DNA of 64,000 nt from Chloranthus sessilifolius. Lineage: Eukaryota; Streptophyta; Magnoliopsida; Chloranthales; Chloranthaceae. A model generated the notes under the pieces. That model was not told the origin of the DNA. It made no database searches and was given only the letters and a program-made list of their open reading frames with translations. The stretch is taken from NCBI GenBank assembly GCA_021018995.1, contig CM037587.1:68033604-68097603 (forward strand), written 5' to 3'. Below, one piece after another: positions 10,909 to 22,809 of this stretch (its first letter is position 1; each line of letters starts with the position of its first letter). Made by a program: the position numbers and the translations under genes.

Positions 10909-12475
10909 TGTGACAGCCCGATTTTCCCCGATTCCACAAAACTTGTGCAATATTTTTTTTTTCTTCCTTACATCATAAACTCAGGGAAAATCAGACCGTC
11001 GAGTCACACATGTCACGATCTGAATATAGAATTTACTCGGTATGCCAACAAGAGTAGAGTCAAAGGAAAATATATCAACAATAAGGTTCTTCTATACATA
11101 AAGACTGAATAAAACGGGCCCACAAGAAAACCATCGGTGATGGCCGACCATCACCTAAACAGTGGCTTCAATAACATCCTAGTGAATGAGTCTTAATACA
11201 GTAATAAATCCCCGGGCATACCAAGTCCATAATCCAAAATACCTCAAAACATTCGTTATACAAACCCAAAATATACCCATGTCCAAAGCTCACCTAAGGT
11301 AAAATTCCTTAAACGGGAGATCCCAAGCCTTTCTCCGCAGCTAGATCCCGATCAATACCTGTACCTGTGACATATAGTCGAGGGATGAGCTACATCCTTG
11401 CCCAATAGGGAAATAACTGAACATGTAAAGCTATCTTACTCACACATATTTCATGACATAAGAGAAGCAAGATCTCATAAGCTAAAAACAGTTTAAAAGT
11501 ATTTAAATGACCAAAACCATGAACTGAATGCACATATCACATATTATCTTTTCACACTACACATCTTATCTTTTACTTAACTTATTCTCATATCACACAA
11601 AGACTTGTGTCACAAACTTAAATCAAATAACTTAAATAATCCCCGAGCAATATAGCATTGAGCTCCGATGGAATACCCTCCATCGTTGTTCAATTGAACT
11701 ATATTTCAACTAAATACAAGCTCAAGTCGCATTCACTGAGGCGACTTGGCATACTCATTACCCTCTTGGTGATTTCATCTCATGTTTGTACAGATTGGCC
11801 ACCGTATCGGTCACGAATATTCTGTCGAGTCAGTCACGGGTCTACCGTCGTGTCGGTGGGGTATTCTACGAACCTCAAATCTATTATGCAAAATGTATAT
11901 AGTTTATCACCGTGTAATTGTGCTAATTATAATATTCAAAGTTTGTTCAAGTCTCATTCACATAGTTTCACATTTGACTATACATCCCTGAGATGTCACA
12001 TACTCATATACATCACCTAGATGCTCACATCTCATATACATCCCTGGAATGTCATGCACTTATAAGCTTACTGGTTTCTTACTTAGTGTACACCCACACA
12101 CACACACATCTTTAATTCACATACTTAAACTCAATTTCGATTAACAAGCAAATAACTATGCTCTTAACACATGCATGTACACACATATCACATCACTACA
12201 TACATGATCTCGTAATCAAGTGTACATGTTCAGAGTCTTCCCTACCTCACGCACGGAGCTGTTCAAAGCGACACCACAGTCTTTATCGATGGCTTTCTGC
12301 CCTTAATCTACATCACAAAAACACCATGATGCATCACAGATTAACTCTACTCACTAAAAACCTTGACTTATTTAAGTGTTTCTCAAAAAACAAGGTAGAA
12401 ATGGGCAAGTTCATGCTGATATAGAGTTTGATGCAATGTTCCCCCTAAATTTTGACCTTTAAATATTTTGATTCA
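10909..12475 (-). repeat. 5' LTR of element B, portion left of element C
   Basis: 1567 bp colinear with 4417 onward of the other LTR, including the CGG/GATATCC box (about 11790-11865) and a (CA)n run near 12093-12107. It stops at the target duplication ATTCA (12471-12475) and continues at 21292. Confidence 0.9.
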
Positions 12476-14663
12476 TGTTAAGTAGTGAAAAATGCCAGTT
12501 TTCACCCCTTAACCTAACCTTTGATGGACCTATGAGCACACTAATAAGCACCTATTGAGTCTGTTTTGTAGATAGCAATAAAAGACAGGAATAGTGTAAA
12601 AAACCACTCAAAAATGATGCACCAAGAAGTCCATCTCTCAGCACATAGCAGACCCAGCAATGGCACACAAGAGGGTTGCACACCATTGGGCCCTTAGAGC
12701 GCATGGCTACAGCAGGGCAAGGCAAAGAAAGTGAAAACAGGCTGAAAACATCCCATCGAGAGGTTATCTAAAGACTTCGATAGGAGCTGAAAGCAAAAAA
12801 ATGGAGGAATTCGTGCAGTTGGAAAGGGTTCAATAGGATCTAAAGGCAGAGAAAGGATGGATTCATATGGATTGAGGAGTTTGATAGGATCCAAGAACCT
12901 ATCGAGCAGCTGAAAGAAAGGAAGAAACCATCCTATCGAAAGCCTGCCTGAGGTAAAAGGGGAACCTATCGAATGGTTTTCTGAACCTGTCGGATGGTGG
13001 CTTGGACCTATCGAGATGGAGACGCTGGAACAGAACCTACCGAAGGGTGCTTGAGCCTTCCGATAGGAGTGAGAGCAATCCTACCGGAATGATGGCATGC
13101 AGAGCTGGACCTATCGAAATGGTCCTCCAACCTGTCGAAAAGCTTCTCCAACCTGTCGAATGCTCCAGAAAAAGGGCTGAGAATGCTGAAGCTTTAAGAG
13201 AAGGCTCATCCCATCGAAACCTATCGAAGAGATCTGAGAACCTAGAGAAAGGACCAAAAAGCTCCATTTGAACCTGTCGAAAGCTTCCCCAACCTGTCAA
13301 AATCATGTGAAAAACTTCTCAGAAAATAGGTTATTCACACGCTGCGACTTGGTGACTTGCTACACACAAACCAAGGCACATTGGTGACCAACATGATGAT
13401 CCAAAAGATGCCTTAGGAAATCCTAACCAACCCACGTGCTCTAACAGAACTCTAACAAACTCTGAGGACCTTCTAGAAGGGAATATTGGTGAGAAAAATA
13501 AGAGAGAAAGCTATATATTGAGATCCCCAATTGCAATTGGGGGGGATCGAGATTTGGATCAAATTCTAGAGATCAGAGCTTGTAGCGAAATTCCATTTTC
13601 TCTCTTTTAGCTCAACTATGGTTGGCTAATTCCCTAAGAGCAGCGAGGAGAAAGGTTAGATCTGTAATTGGGTAAGGTTGAGAGTGTTATTGTGGGTTAA
13701 TTGCTGCACATACTATAGATCTGAGAGCATTTCATTGTAGAGTGAGTTTTATTGCAATTTAAATGTTGTTTTTATTATTTTAATTGGATCTATAGTTCCT
13801 TTGGTTTCATTTGGTGCTCCATCGGATTTGTATAGAAGAGTTTATTGATTAGCTCACCCACTTAACTGGTAGACCTCTTAGATACCACCTGATCTCCCTA
13901 GATCTGATATCCCTACAATTTCTTATGTCTGTGACCTAAAAATTGCAGCATCTGTAGTGGTTTTAATGCTCTGGTTGAAACCTTTGGTTTGAAGGAATTC
14001 CCTAGGATGATCTATGACCGTTAAAGTGGATAGATCATAGCCTTAAGAGCAGTCCAATCTCAGGTTTCAATTGGATTCTTCTACCATAAACCTTTGGATC
14101 GGATGAAGTCTGTAGGATTGTTTGTGACCATTAAAGTGGACAGACCATTGCCTTAAGATCAGTTAAATCCTTTGGTTTAGAGTGGAGCCTTCTACCCTGC
14201 AGCTGTGCTTATAACCAGCTGAGGGATTTGGGAGCTTTAAACCCTTGTAACATGACCGGCTCAACCTGATTGCAGTGAGACCAATCTCCAAGTTGTTCTT
14301 CTCCATTTTCTATTTTTAAACCCCTCCATTTGCAAGATCTAGATCTCTGGACTCGATCTTAGTTAATTTGCATTTCTTGTGTAGTTTAGCTTAAGTGACA
14401 ACCCTTTTTAATCACTCCCCTGTCTTTTAGCTGACTTAGCATTAGTTAGGGTGCCAGATCTTTTACAAATCTGGAAATTTACCATATTTTGAACTCACCT
14501 CCCTGTGGACATTCCCTTACTCTTTTAAAACTTGCTACAAAAGGACCCTATATCTTGCACGTCTAGGATATTTTAGATGTGCTGAATCCATCCTTTGTTT
14601 TACTCTGATTTTATTTTGCTTTCATCATTACACAATAAATCAGCACACTGAAATTCCCCAACA
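12476..14663 (+). repeat. 5' LTR of element C (2188 bp)
   Basis: Starts TGTTAAGTAGTG and ends CCCCAACA just before the PBS. The last 130 bp align well with the 3' LTR (about 11 differences by eye), while the first part aligns poorly. It carries short TTCGATAGG/CCTATCGAA motifs on both strands. Small open frames here are not credible genes. Confidence 0.85.
12745..13295. repeat. Dispersed CCTATCGA / TCGATAGG motifs (element C, 5' LTR)
   Basis: More than ten copies of CCTATCGA, CCTGTCGA or the complement TTCGATAGG, spaced roughly 30-60 bp apart. The two orientations together make half-sites of the palindrome CCTATCGATAGG. The 3' LTR has a longer version at 18125-19580. Confidence 0.8.
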
Positions 14664-14669
14664 AGTTTT

Positions 14670-14688
14670 TGGAGCCGCTGCCGGGGAG
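14670..14688 (+). other. Primer binding site, Athila-type (element C)
   Basis: TGGAGCCGCTGCCGGGGAG lies six bases after the LTR end. It resembles the TGGCGCCGTTGCCGGGGA site common in Athila and Tat elements, with two substitutions. The matching tRNA was not verified. Confidence 0.8.
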
Positions 14689-15615
14689 TTTTGATCTAGG
14701 TAGTAGATATGAGTTTTTCATTTTTGTAGATCTGATTTTTTAGTTTTTATTGCTGTTCTGTTTTAGATTTTTATATTGCATTCCAACTATTTGATTTACG
14801 GTTTGCTGCAGTTTTTGTATAGAAAACCAGTTTTAAACTGCAACAATTCTGAATTTTCTGAGTTTTTATTCATTGCCTTCTAGTTATTTGAATAAATGTT
14901 GCCATCACTCTTTTGTCTTTTTGTCAAATTGGGATAGTAGCCTGAGTTTTTCTTTTTATTTTTATCAATATACTTGAATAAGGTACTGCTGCAGTTTTTG
15001 GATTTTTGCAGATCTGGAGCAGCTGCCAAACAAGGAGCATCTGGATTGCAGCAGGAGCAGATTTGCTTGAGTTTGCATCCTCTTTCTCCTTTGCACTCAT
15101 TTTCTACTTTTGAATTCTTTAAAACCAGTAGCTTTGCTGTGTTTAATGTTTGTTTTGATTATAATTTCTGCTGTCTTTTAGGCATGCTGATTTTTTTTTT
15201 CAAAACCAAATACAATAATATAAGAAAATGTAAAAACAAATAGACATTTCTGATTTGTTTTCTTATTAATTTTCAGCAGTAGTAAATAAGGGCTCTTGTG
15301 GAGCCCAGGCTGATCAAAAACACATAAAAAGGTAAAAAATTATAAAATCATAAAAATATCTTCAGATGGGCTATTTTTCTTTGTTTTTATTCATTTTTCC
15401 CATCTGGACCTACTGAGATCATATTTTTTCATTTTGAGGAATCATGTAGGATAATGAGCAGTGGATCATATGTTGTTTTGAATATTCAATGGAGCCCCTG
15501 ATTTAATTTTCCTTCGAGATTTCTTCACCATCACATGGATCTCAGCTATATGAATCTTGTTTTTAATGTGTGCTTCCATTCTTCATTACTTAGAAATTCT
15601 TTTTGATTCATACAC

Positions 15616-15654
15616 ACCCCTATGTTGATTCATACACACCATCAACATAGGGGT
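15616..15654. repeat. Perfect 14-bp inverted repeat, 11-nt loop
   Basis: Arms ACCCCTATGTTGAT (15616-15629) and its exact complement (15641-15654). The flanking phrase GATTCATACACACC is present twice. In RNA it would form a stable hairpin. Confidence 0.9.
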
Positions 15655-16254
15655 CAGTCTTATGAATCTTGCTTTCCACTATATGTTATTCTTGCTGATC
15701 ATTTTACAAATTCACATCGATTCATAAGTAGCTGATGGGCTCAGGTTTTTGGGGTTTTCTTTGGGCTTAGGGGATTTATGATTTGGTCTTAGGATTTATT
15801 TTTGTTTAGGAATTTTAGTTTCATTTCTATATTTAGATTGCTGATTTTTCATTGTTAGGTCTTAACTTTACTAATTTTCTGCATTTTGGTAGTTTGGTAT
15901 TCAGTTTCTAACCTTGCTTTCCTATTTTTGTATATGCAATTCTGTCTTTATATCTGCATTTTTCTGTTTTTATAGTTTTATATTCAGTTCTTTACTTTGG
16001 TTTTACTATTTTTTCTGTTACTAGCATTAGTTTCTTTTCATTTGTTTCACATTTCTAGCCTTATTTTGTTGTTTTTTTCTATTTTAGCAGTAATTTCCTG
16101 CATTTGTATATCATTTTTCCATTTTTGGTTCATGTATTCAGTTCTACATTTTTATTTTCTGTTGCATATAGCTGTAATTTTTTTTAGTTTTCTTTCTTCT
16201 TTTACCCTACTACCCCTGATTTCTCAGTGTGTAGAACATTGAGGACAATGTTCA

Positions 16255-16274
16255 TCTTAGGTTTGGGGGTATGG
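16255..16274 (+). other. Polypurine-like tract (element C)
   Basis: Contains GGTTTGGGGGTATGG, preceded by a CATTGAGGACAATG phrase often seen in the 3' region of Athila elements. It lies 1.6 kb before the 3' LTR, so it may be an internal purine tract and not the one used for priming. Confidence 0.5.
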
Positions 16275-17918
16275 CAGGTGTGCCAATGAAATGAGTTAAT
16301 GCTTGTGTAGCTATATTGAAAAAGTTTTTGAAAAGAAAGTGATTTCCCACCTGATTTTTAGAAAAAGAGGAAACTATAAACTTTTTGAACCTGAAATGAG
16401 TTGTAGGTTTAACAATTTTTATGAAGAAAATGTCAAGAATTTTCACAAATTAATGTTTAGTGAACCTGAAATGAGAGAAAACTGTAAGGATGCACCCCAG
16501 AAAATTTGATGGAAGGCCATACCCAGTGAGGTTTGGGCCTGAAAAAAAAAATTTCTTTGAAGAGTGTCTTGGCAATTTTTTCTGCTCTAAGGACTGATTG
16601 GATCCAGTTTTGATCACTAGAAGTTAGGCAGATCCAAGTTGAAACAGCTTAACAGCATTCATGACATTGAGGACATGAAGTAAGGCCATTCCTTGGACAG
16701 TTTGAGCCTAAAATTTTCTCACCTTTGAACTGCCCTTGATACACACCATTTGAGCCTTAAAAATCCCAGTTTTTCTTTGATAAAAACCAAAAAATTTGAA
16801 TCCAAAACCTTTTGACCTATTTCAACTCACCCTCAATCTGAGGAATCAGGAGATAGAAGGAGAAGTGAGGTTAGAGGAGCAAGGTTCGATGATTGGTTGA
16901 AAGAGAAGAAAGTACAGTTGGTGGTATTGTGGCATTCCAACCCATTAAAAAATAAATAAATAAATAAAAATGAAGAAAAATACAAAAGCAAAAGCATACA
17001 AAAAATAAAAATAAAAATAAACAAAAAAGCAAAATAAAAAGAATGAGAAAGAGAAGTCATTTCATTGAAAGACTGAAAAGAGGATTAGAAACTGGCCACT
17101 TCAAATCTGCAAATTCAAAAAGTAGATGGAATGGTGCTGAAATGAAGAAGGTGTCATGACCACCTCCTTACTTTACTGATTTCTCAATTTGAATCCCTTG
17201 TACCCCTTTATTCTTTTATAAAAATTTCACCCATAAGCCACAGTACAACCCAATAAAAAGTCCTTACTAATCTGAAATTAATTGAGCTGTCGTGTGGAGA
17301 CAAGAATTTGTGTTATCTATGGTAAAAAGAGTTAGAAAATCTCAGAAATTAGAGCAATGCCTATGCTCATTCTTACAGTCCTATTTGAGGGCTGTAACTG
17401 CTTTTGAGCTGTGTGAAATGATACACCCTTCTATTTTGTTGTGAGTGAACAACCCCGGTAAGACTTGGGTCTGAAATCTAGTTTGTTTGGGGCATTATCA
17501 AAACAAAATTCTTAAATTAAAGGTGAACTCTACATTAATTTTTAGACACAATGCCTTGACATGAACTGATTGATGATGAAGGAATTACAGCAGAATTTCA
17601 GGCTTTGAACTGATTTTTCTGCTGAAAATCCTCTAGAATTGAATGGACATGGTGTGAAATTTATTTTATTTTAGTTTAACTTTGTTTTAGCCAGTTGCAT
17701 GAGTATTAACTAATTTTATTGGAGACGTTTTTGGGTAACTTCACTGAAAACCCTCAGGAGACTTCACTCCTCCACTAGGGATCACCTAGGGATTTAAAAG
17801 GCTTGGTGCATGTGCCAAATTCACCCGTGTTCCGTACGAAAGTGGCATTTAAATTCATAGGTTAGTTGTTTTAAAATTCACTTTGCTCAAGGACTAGCAA
17901 AGGTTAGGTTTCAGGGTA

Positions 17919-19425
17919 TGTTAAGCACTGATTTTTGCCACTTTCTACATCTTTAAACCTGGATTTTGCTAGGACTTAGAGTATTTAATATTTGTTTTTA
18001 GTATTGTTGTGCAGCAAGGAGGTAAATTTATCCTTAGTGCAGTTTTCAGCCAAAAAAAGTGCCATGAAGAGGAAGATTTGGCAGCCCCTAAACTTCATCT
18101 TGCTGAAATTCAAAGCTGCACCCATAGACCTTCGATAGCCCCTCATCCAAGACATGCAACAGCGTCCAACAGCAGCTGCACTAGAAATGCAAAGCGGCTC
18201 AAGCCTCAGCAGATGCAAAACCATATGGCTAAGCCCAACAAACTGCAGCAGCCAAAAAAGGGTTCAACATTCAATGCCAAGTTGCAAACCTGTTGACATG
18301 TTAGAGTGTGTATCCAAAACCTATCAAGCAGAACTAATGCTGGAATAGCACCTCTCAACTTGCATACGAAATGGTTTTTAAACCGCTCGAGCTTCAGCAA
18401 AGTACAGCAGCACCATAGGCTCGAAAGCATGCACCAAAGAACCTATCAACAGCCTTACCTTTGAATCAGTTGAGAACAGCAATACAGCTGCAATCCTCTC
18501 GACACCCTTGCTGCAACTCCATGCATCTTCAACACTGCAGCCAAGTAAACATCTCAACAGCAGCAACAGCTTTTGAACCTATCGACAACTTACTTGTTAA
18601 GTTGCAAGATGAACCTATCGAAGAGTTCAGCTCATGCACCCAACCCCTCGATCAGAAAGCTGTCATGCAAAGCCAACCTATTGATTTGTAGATCACAGTT
18701 ACAACCAGCCTGTGAGAAGAGCAAGTGAAGGATCCAACCTGTCGACTCCTTCAATGCAAGGTTTACCCGACTGCAGCTACACCTCAGCAAACCTATCGAA
18801 TGGTTGCTCAGTTGAAGCCTTGCACCTATCGAACTACCCAACTGCAGCATCAAACCTGTCGAAGGGTAGCTGCTCCAACCTTCCCTTGAACCTGTCGACA
18901 GGTACACCTACAGATCCTATCGAATGGCAGCAGCTCAAAGCTCCCATGCATCTTCTCAAACTGTAGCCCACAATCCTATCGAAATGCAGTTTTCACCTTG
19001 CTGCATCTACACCTTCCAATCCTATCGAATTCATCAAAGTGCAGCAGCCTTAAATCCTCCCGACTAGTGGAGAAGCTCCCTTGCAACCAACCTATCGAAC
19101 TACCCAGCTGCAACCTTACAAAGCTTTCGAAAAGTTGGTCATTAGATCCTCACGACAGCTCCATCCTATCGAAAGGATCCTTCACAGCTCCTACAACCTA
19201 TCGAGTGGTTCAATGTACAGCAGCAGCAGCCTCTAGCTTCCCTGCATGCAAGCTCCAGCTGCAAACCAGACCACAGAGCCTGTTGACCGCCTAAATATCT
19301 CAATCCGTTGAGATGCCCAACCTCCAGCCTTCTCCAATCTGTCGATGTGCAGTCAAGATCCTATCTAACCGGCGATTTCTCAGGAAGCCCCTAGAATCTG
19401 GCATTTTATGTGCGACTGCATACAT

Positions 19426-19461
<36 letters not shown>

Positions 19462-21286
19462 CTTGCTTGCTTCAGTTGAAAAATCAGGCCATAGAGCCTG
19501 TTGACCACTTAAATATCTCACCCTATCGAGATGCCCAACCTGCAACCTGCTTCAAATCTGTCGATGTGCATTTAAGATCTTATCCAATCGGCCAATCTCT
19601 CGATCAGCAAGCAATCAAGCCCCCCTTAGGACCTCCCGACCTTCTAGCTGTTCACACACTAGCCCCACATCACATGGCTGAAACTGTAGCAAACTTGAAT
19701 GGAGCTACATCAGGGCATGGTGCCTCAAGCTGACTCGACTCAAGTTCCATCAAATCTAAAGATAGAAAGCTGTTTTGATAAGGTCTGCATTGGAACAGCA
19801 AGGGCCATTGGGGTTCACTTTTGACTGAAATTATCAAGAGATGCAGCTGGATATTTTGGGGGCAGCGAGAATGATTATTTTGTGGGCAGTCACTTGAGGC
19901 GCAACTAGAAAGAGTAACGGACAACAGGAGCAGCTTGGGTCCATTTTGCGGACAGCAAGTATAGAGATGAGTAGCTGAGTATTTGTGGCTAAACAAGGGC
20001 AAATTGGGAACTCCAATGCACAGGAAACCCTGCACATGGGTGTGAGCTAATTTTTGGCGAGAATGCAACTGAAGCACAACAGAAGGGGATCCATCTCTGC
20101 TCTCTTATTGGCTAAAACTCAAGGCACAAGGATCAATGCATATGTATAAATATCCATCTATTTTGCTATTTTTCTTTAGCAAAGAAAGTAGGAATAAAGG
20201 AATAGCCTGAGTTCTCCTTAGCTCAGTTAGGTTTAGTTTTAGGTTTTATTTTTCTTTCTTCTTCCCCCTTCTCTCTCTAATCCAGCCTGTTAGATTAGAT
20301 CTAGATAGCAGCTTGGATCTGTTTTGTAATTATAATTTCGGCATGAAGAAATACAGATCGATGCACAGACTACAGATATGGGAACAAGTTTATTGTAAGT
20401 TGTTTTGTTGAAGCAATAAATTGTTGGTTTTAAAGCTTAGTTAAATCTAAAGATCTTGTGGTCCCATTAGATTCTCGATCAGATTTGTGTAGAGGGGCCA
20501 AGGCTACCTGCTTAACTGGTAAATCTCTTGATGACCATCTGATTTCCCTGGGTTTGATATGCCTGTGGGTGTCTGTGCCTGTGGCCTTGCATCCACAACA
20601 TCTATAGTGGTTTTAATGCTCTGATCGAAGCCATTGGAATGGAGGAAATCTATTGGATGATCTGTGACCATTTAACTGGGCAGATCATAGCCATAAGATG
20701 AATCCAAACCACCGATCTAGATCGGATTCTTCTACCTTAATCCTTTGGATTGGATAAAGTCTATAGGTTGATCTGTGACCATTCAAGTGGACAGATCATA
20801 CCCTTAAGATCAGTTCAAGCCTTTGGTGTAGAGTGGATTCTTCTACCTTGCATTTGTGCTTGTAGCCAAATGAAGGATGGTTGCATATCCTAAAATCTTG
20901 ATCTATTTTGCAATAAGAACCAGGTCCTGGCTACCTATTTCTCACCATTTGATCTTTATTTTTCCATCCATTTGCCTCCACCTTTTAGTTTAGTTTTATT
21001 TCAGTTTTGTAGAATTAGATCTAGTGACACAGAAAAACTCTCTTTCTTTTCCCTATTTTCATAGAATTGCTAGATTTGTAGCCAGATCTAGAGGTCTACT
21101 ATACTCCTTCTAGGTTTAGATCACTAATCCCTGTGGGACAAACTCTTATTAAAACTTGCTACAAAGGACCCTGTATCTTGCAGGTCTAGGATATTTTAGA
21201 TGTGCTGAACCCATCCTCTATTTTACTTTAATTTTATTTTGCTTTTATCATTACACAATAAATCAGCACACTGAAATTCCTCAACA
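17919..21286 (+). repeat. 3' LTR of element C (3368 bp)
   Basis: Begins TGTTAAGCACTG and ends CCTCAACA, followed by the ATTCA duplication. It is about 1.2 kb longer than the 5' LTR, largely through the CCTATCGA-rich stretch at 18125-19580. A (TA)n run lies at about 19431-19461. The shared terminal region (from about 20580) includes the paired GATCTGTGACC...GATCATAG phrases also seen at 14010-14160. Confidence 0.8.
18125..19580. repeat. Expanded CCTATCGA / CTGTCGA motif field (element C, 3' LTR)
   Basis: More than twenty CCTATCGA, CCTGTCGA or CTGTTGA phrases, many followed by ATGG or AAGG, spaced about 30-80 bp among CAGCAGC-rich sequence. The small open frames here have no family features and reflect the CAG/CTG-rich composition. 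Confidence 0.75.
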
Positions 21287-21291
21287 ATTCA

Positions 21292-22357
21292 CAAAATGGT
21301 TAAATCACAAGAGTCGGAGAGTTCGTTGTCCTCTTTCCAACTCCATGAGAATTGTGTCAATCGGCGTTTGGAGTAAAATGTTATGGCCGAAATACCAAAG
21401 TAGTATTGGCAAGCACAGTCAAAATCGATTAATCGATCCCAATATCGATTAATCAAAAATTCAAAATCGATTAATCGATCCCAAATCAATTAATCGATTT
21501 TCCAAAAACCAACTTTTCCAGCCATTGGCAGTACTCAGTCGATTAATTGATTTCAAATCGATTAATCGAAAATAAAAAATCGATTAGTCAAATTAAATTT
21601 GATTAATCGGTTTCATGTTACAGTTCTCAGATTGACCTTCTGACAAAAATCGATTAATCGATTAATCGATTTTGACAGAAAAATAGTCCTTTTGACTGTA
21701 CATCTTGCTTTCACCTTTTCTTAATTTTTTCTTCTTTTCCCTCTTTTAATCCAACATTTATACATTAAATTAAAGCTCAAATTTCACACACATCATCAAT
21801 TAACAAAACCTTACCTCAAATCCAATGTATGACTAATTCAAGGGATTGGATCAAGAGCTAGGGTTCTTGGCTTTCAAATCCCCACATCAAATGCGATTTC
21901 CACGGAGTTTAACACATTGGCAAGGCTTCCACACACGATCCACGCATCACATCATAAGCATTTACTTTCCTTTCCTTTCTTCACTCCCTCTCTTCTTCTT
22001 CCTCTTTCTCTCACAAGAAACCCAAGCCTCAAACATTATAACCGAATGGCTTCTAAGAGAAGCCTCTCCTTCTCTTATACTTAAAAGCCCAGCTCACGTG
22101 TAAAACACATGCATGCCGCAATAGGTGTATAAAACCCTATAAAAGATCTAACACCATACGAGTGTGCACTTTCATACCAAAACTAATCCAACCTAAGTCA
22201 TCAACTTGACTTTCACTTGATTGCACAAGTGACCAGACAGGCATGCATCCCGAGATACACTATTCAAAGTCGGGCACACATCTCAAGGTACACTATTCAA
22301 AGTCGGGCATGCATCCTGAGGTACACTCTTTAAAGTTAAAATTTTTAGGGTGTTACA
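21292..22357 (-). repeat. 5' LTR of element B, portion right of element C
   Basis: Continues the LTR interrupted at 12475 and ends TGTTACA at 22357, followed by the CCCCAT flank. It is colinear with 5990-7026, including the donor-like site at 21814 and the direct repeats 'GGCATGCATCCCGAG' type near 22240-22340. Confidence 0.9.
21421..21675. repeat. Array of CGATTAATCG palindromes (element B, 5' LTR)
   Basis: Nine to ten copies of the CGATTAATCG core, several decayed. One pair is fused near 21650-21670. It differs from the other LTR copy mainly in copy number and in substitutions within motifs. Confidence 0.9.
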
Positions 22358-22363
22358 CCCCAT

Positions 22364-22760
22364 CAATCATGGTCATTTGAGTGGGCCTCAAGTCCCCATA
22401 CCTAAAGCCTATTAAGGCCCAATGGCCCAAACCCAAGCCCACTAGGGCCCAATACCCCAAGCCTACCATGGCCCCATGACCCAAACCCAAGCCCACCAGG
22501 GCCCCATACCCCAAACCCATCAAGGCCCAATGGCCAAGCCCACCAGGACCCCATACCCCAAACCCATCAAGGCCCAATGGCCCAAGCCCACTAGGGCCCC
22601 ATACCTCAAGCCCACCAGGGCCACATACCCCAAGCCCACTAGGGCCCAATACCCCAAAATCATCAAGGCCTAATGGCCCAAGCCCACCAGGGCCCGATAC
22701 CCCAAGTCTACCAAGGCCCCGTAACCCATACCCAAATCCATCAACGCCCACACCTGGAAG
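22364..22760 (+). repeat. Tandem Pro-coding repeats before G gag
   Basis: Repeats built on GGCCCAATGGCCCAAGCCCA and CCCCATACCCCAAACCCA, each about 24 bp and often paired to about 48 bp. Read forward they give Lys-Pro-Thr/Ile-Arg/Lys-Ala-Pro-Tyr-Pro units with stops between. On the other strand they give a Gly/Leu-rich open frame that is only a shadow. They may be the decayed Pro-rich N-terminal part of Gag. Confidence 0.75.
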
Positions 22761-22809
22761 CCCCATTTCTCCATCCTCCCTCATTCCCCCAGAAACCCAC
22801 ATACCCCCT

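Larger units (their letters stand above)
14689..17918 (+). other. Element C internal region without coding capacity
   Basis: About 3.2 kb, T-rich in the first part and A-rich near 16940-17045. No frame over 100 codons shows retroelement domains. It holds a perfect 14-bp inverted repeat (15616-15654) and a polypurine-like GGTTTGGGGGTATGG (16258-16273). The latter is a landmark usually found between pol and the 3' LTR of Athila elements, so the surviving internal DNA looks like leader plus 3' region with gag and pol lost. Confidence 0.75.
12476..21286 (+). mobile_element. Element C: Athila-like non-coding LTR retrotransposon
   Basis: An 8811-bp insertion flanked by the perfect 5-bp duplication ATTCA (12471-12475 and 21287-21291) inside the LTR of B. 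It has an LTR at 12476-14663, a PBS at 14670, an internal region to 17918 and an LTR at 17919-21286. The PBS form (TGG..CCG.TGCCGGGGA) and a GGTTTGGGGGTATG tract are familiar from Athila-type elements. No gag or pol frame survives, so it looks like a large non-autonomous derivative. Plus orientation follows from the PBS. Confidence 0.85.
4417..22357 (-). mobile_element. Element B: Tekay-like, non-autonomous, with nested element C
   Basis: Minus-strand element with its 3' LTR at 4417-7026 and its 5' LTR at 10909-12475 plus 21292-22357. The internal region is only 3.9 kb (7027-10908). The PPT, PBS and gag zinc knuckles all agree on minus orientation. There is no capsid, protease, RT or integrase, so movement would need proteins from a relative such as A or F. 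The two LTRs look about 8 percent different in their first 165 bases by eye, which suggests an old insertion. C (12476-21286) sits inside the 5' LTR. Confidence 0.88.

Noticed and set aside
13002-13306. Overlapping sense and antisense frames of 89 codons
   Set aside because: Both are inside the C 5' LTR and reflect the CCTATCGA motif field.
19300-19545. Frames with Ile-Tyr repeats here and at 39971-40171
   Set aside because: They are translations of (TA)n microsatellites.
18009-20077. Many 60-135 codon open frames in the C 3' LTR
   Set aside because: Composition is CAG/CTG-rich and repetitive, frames occur on both strands, and none has a recognisable domain.
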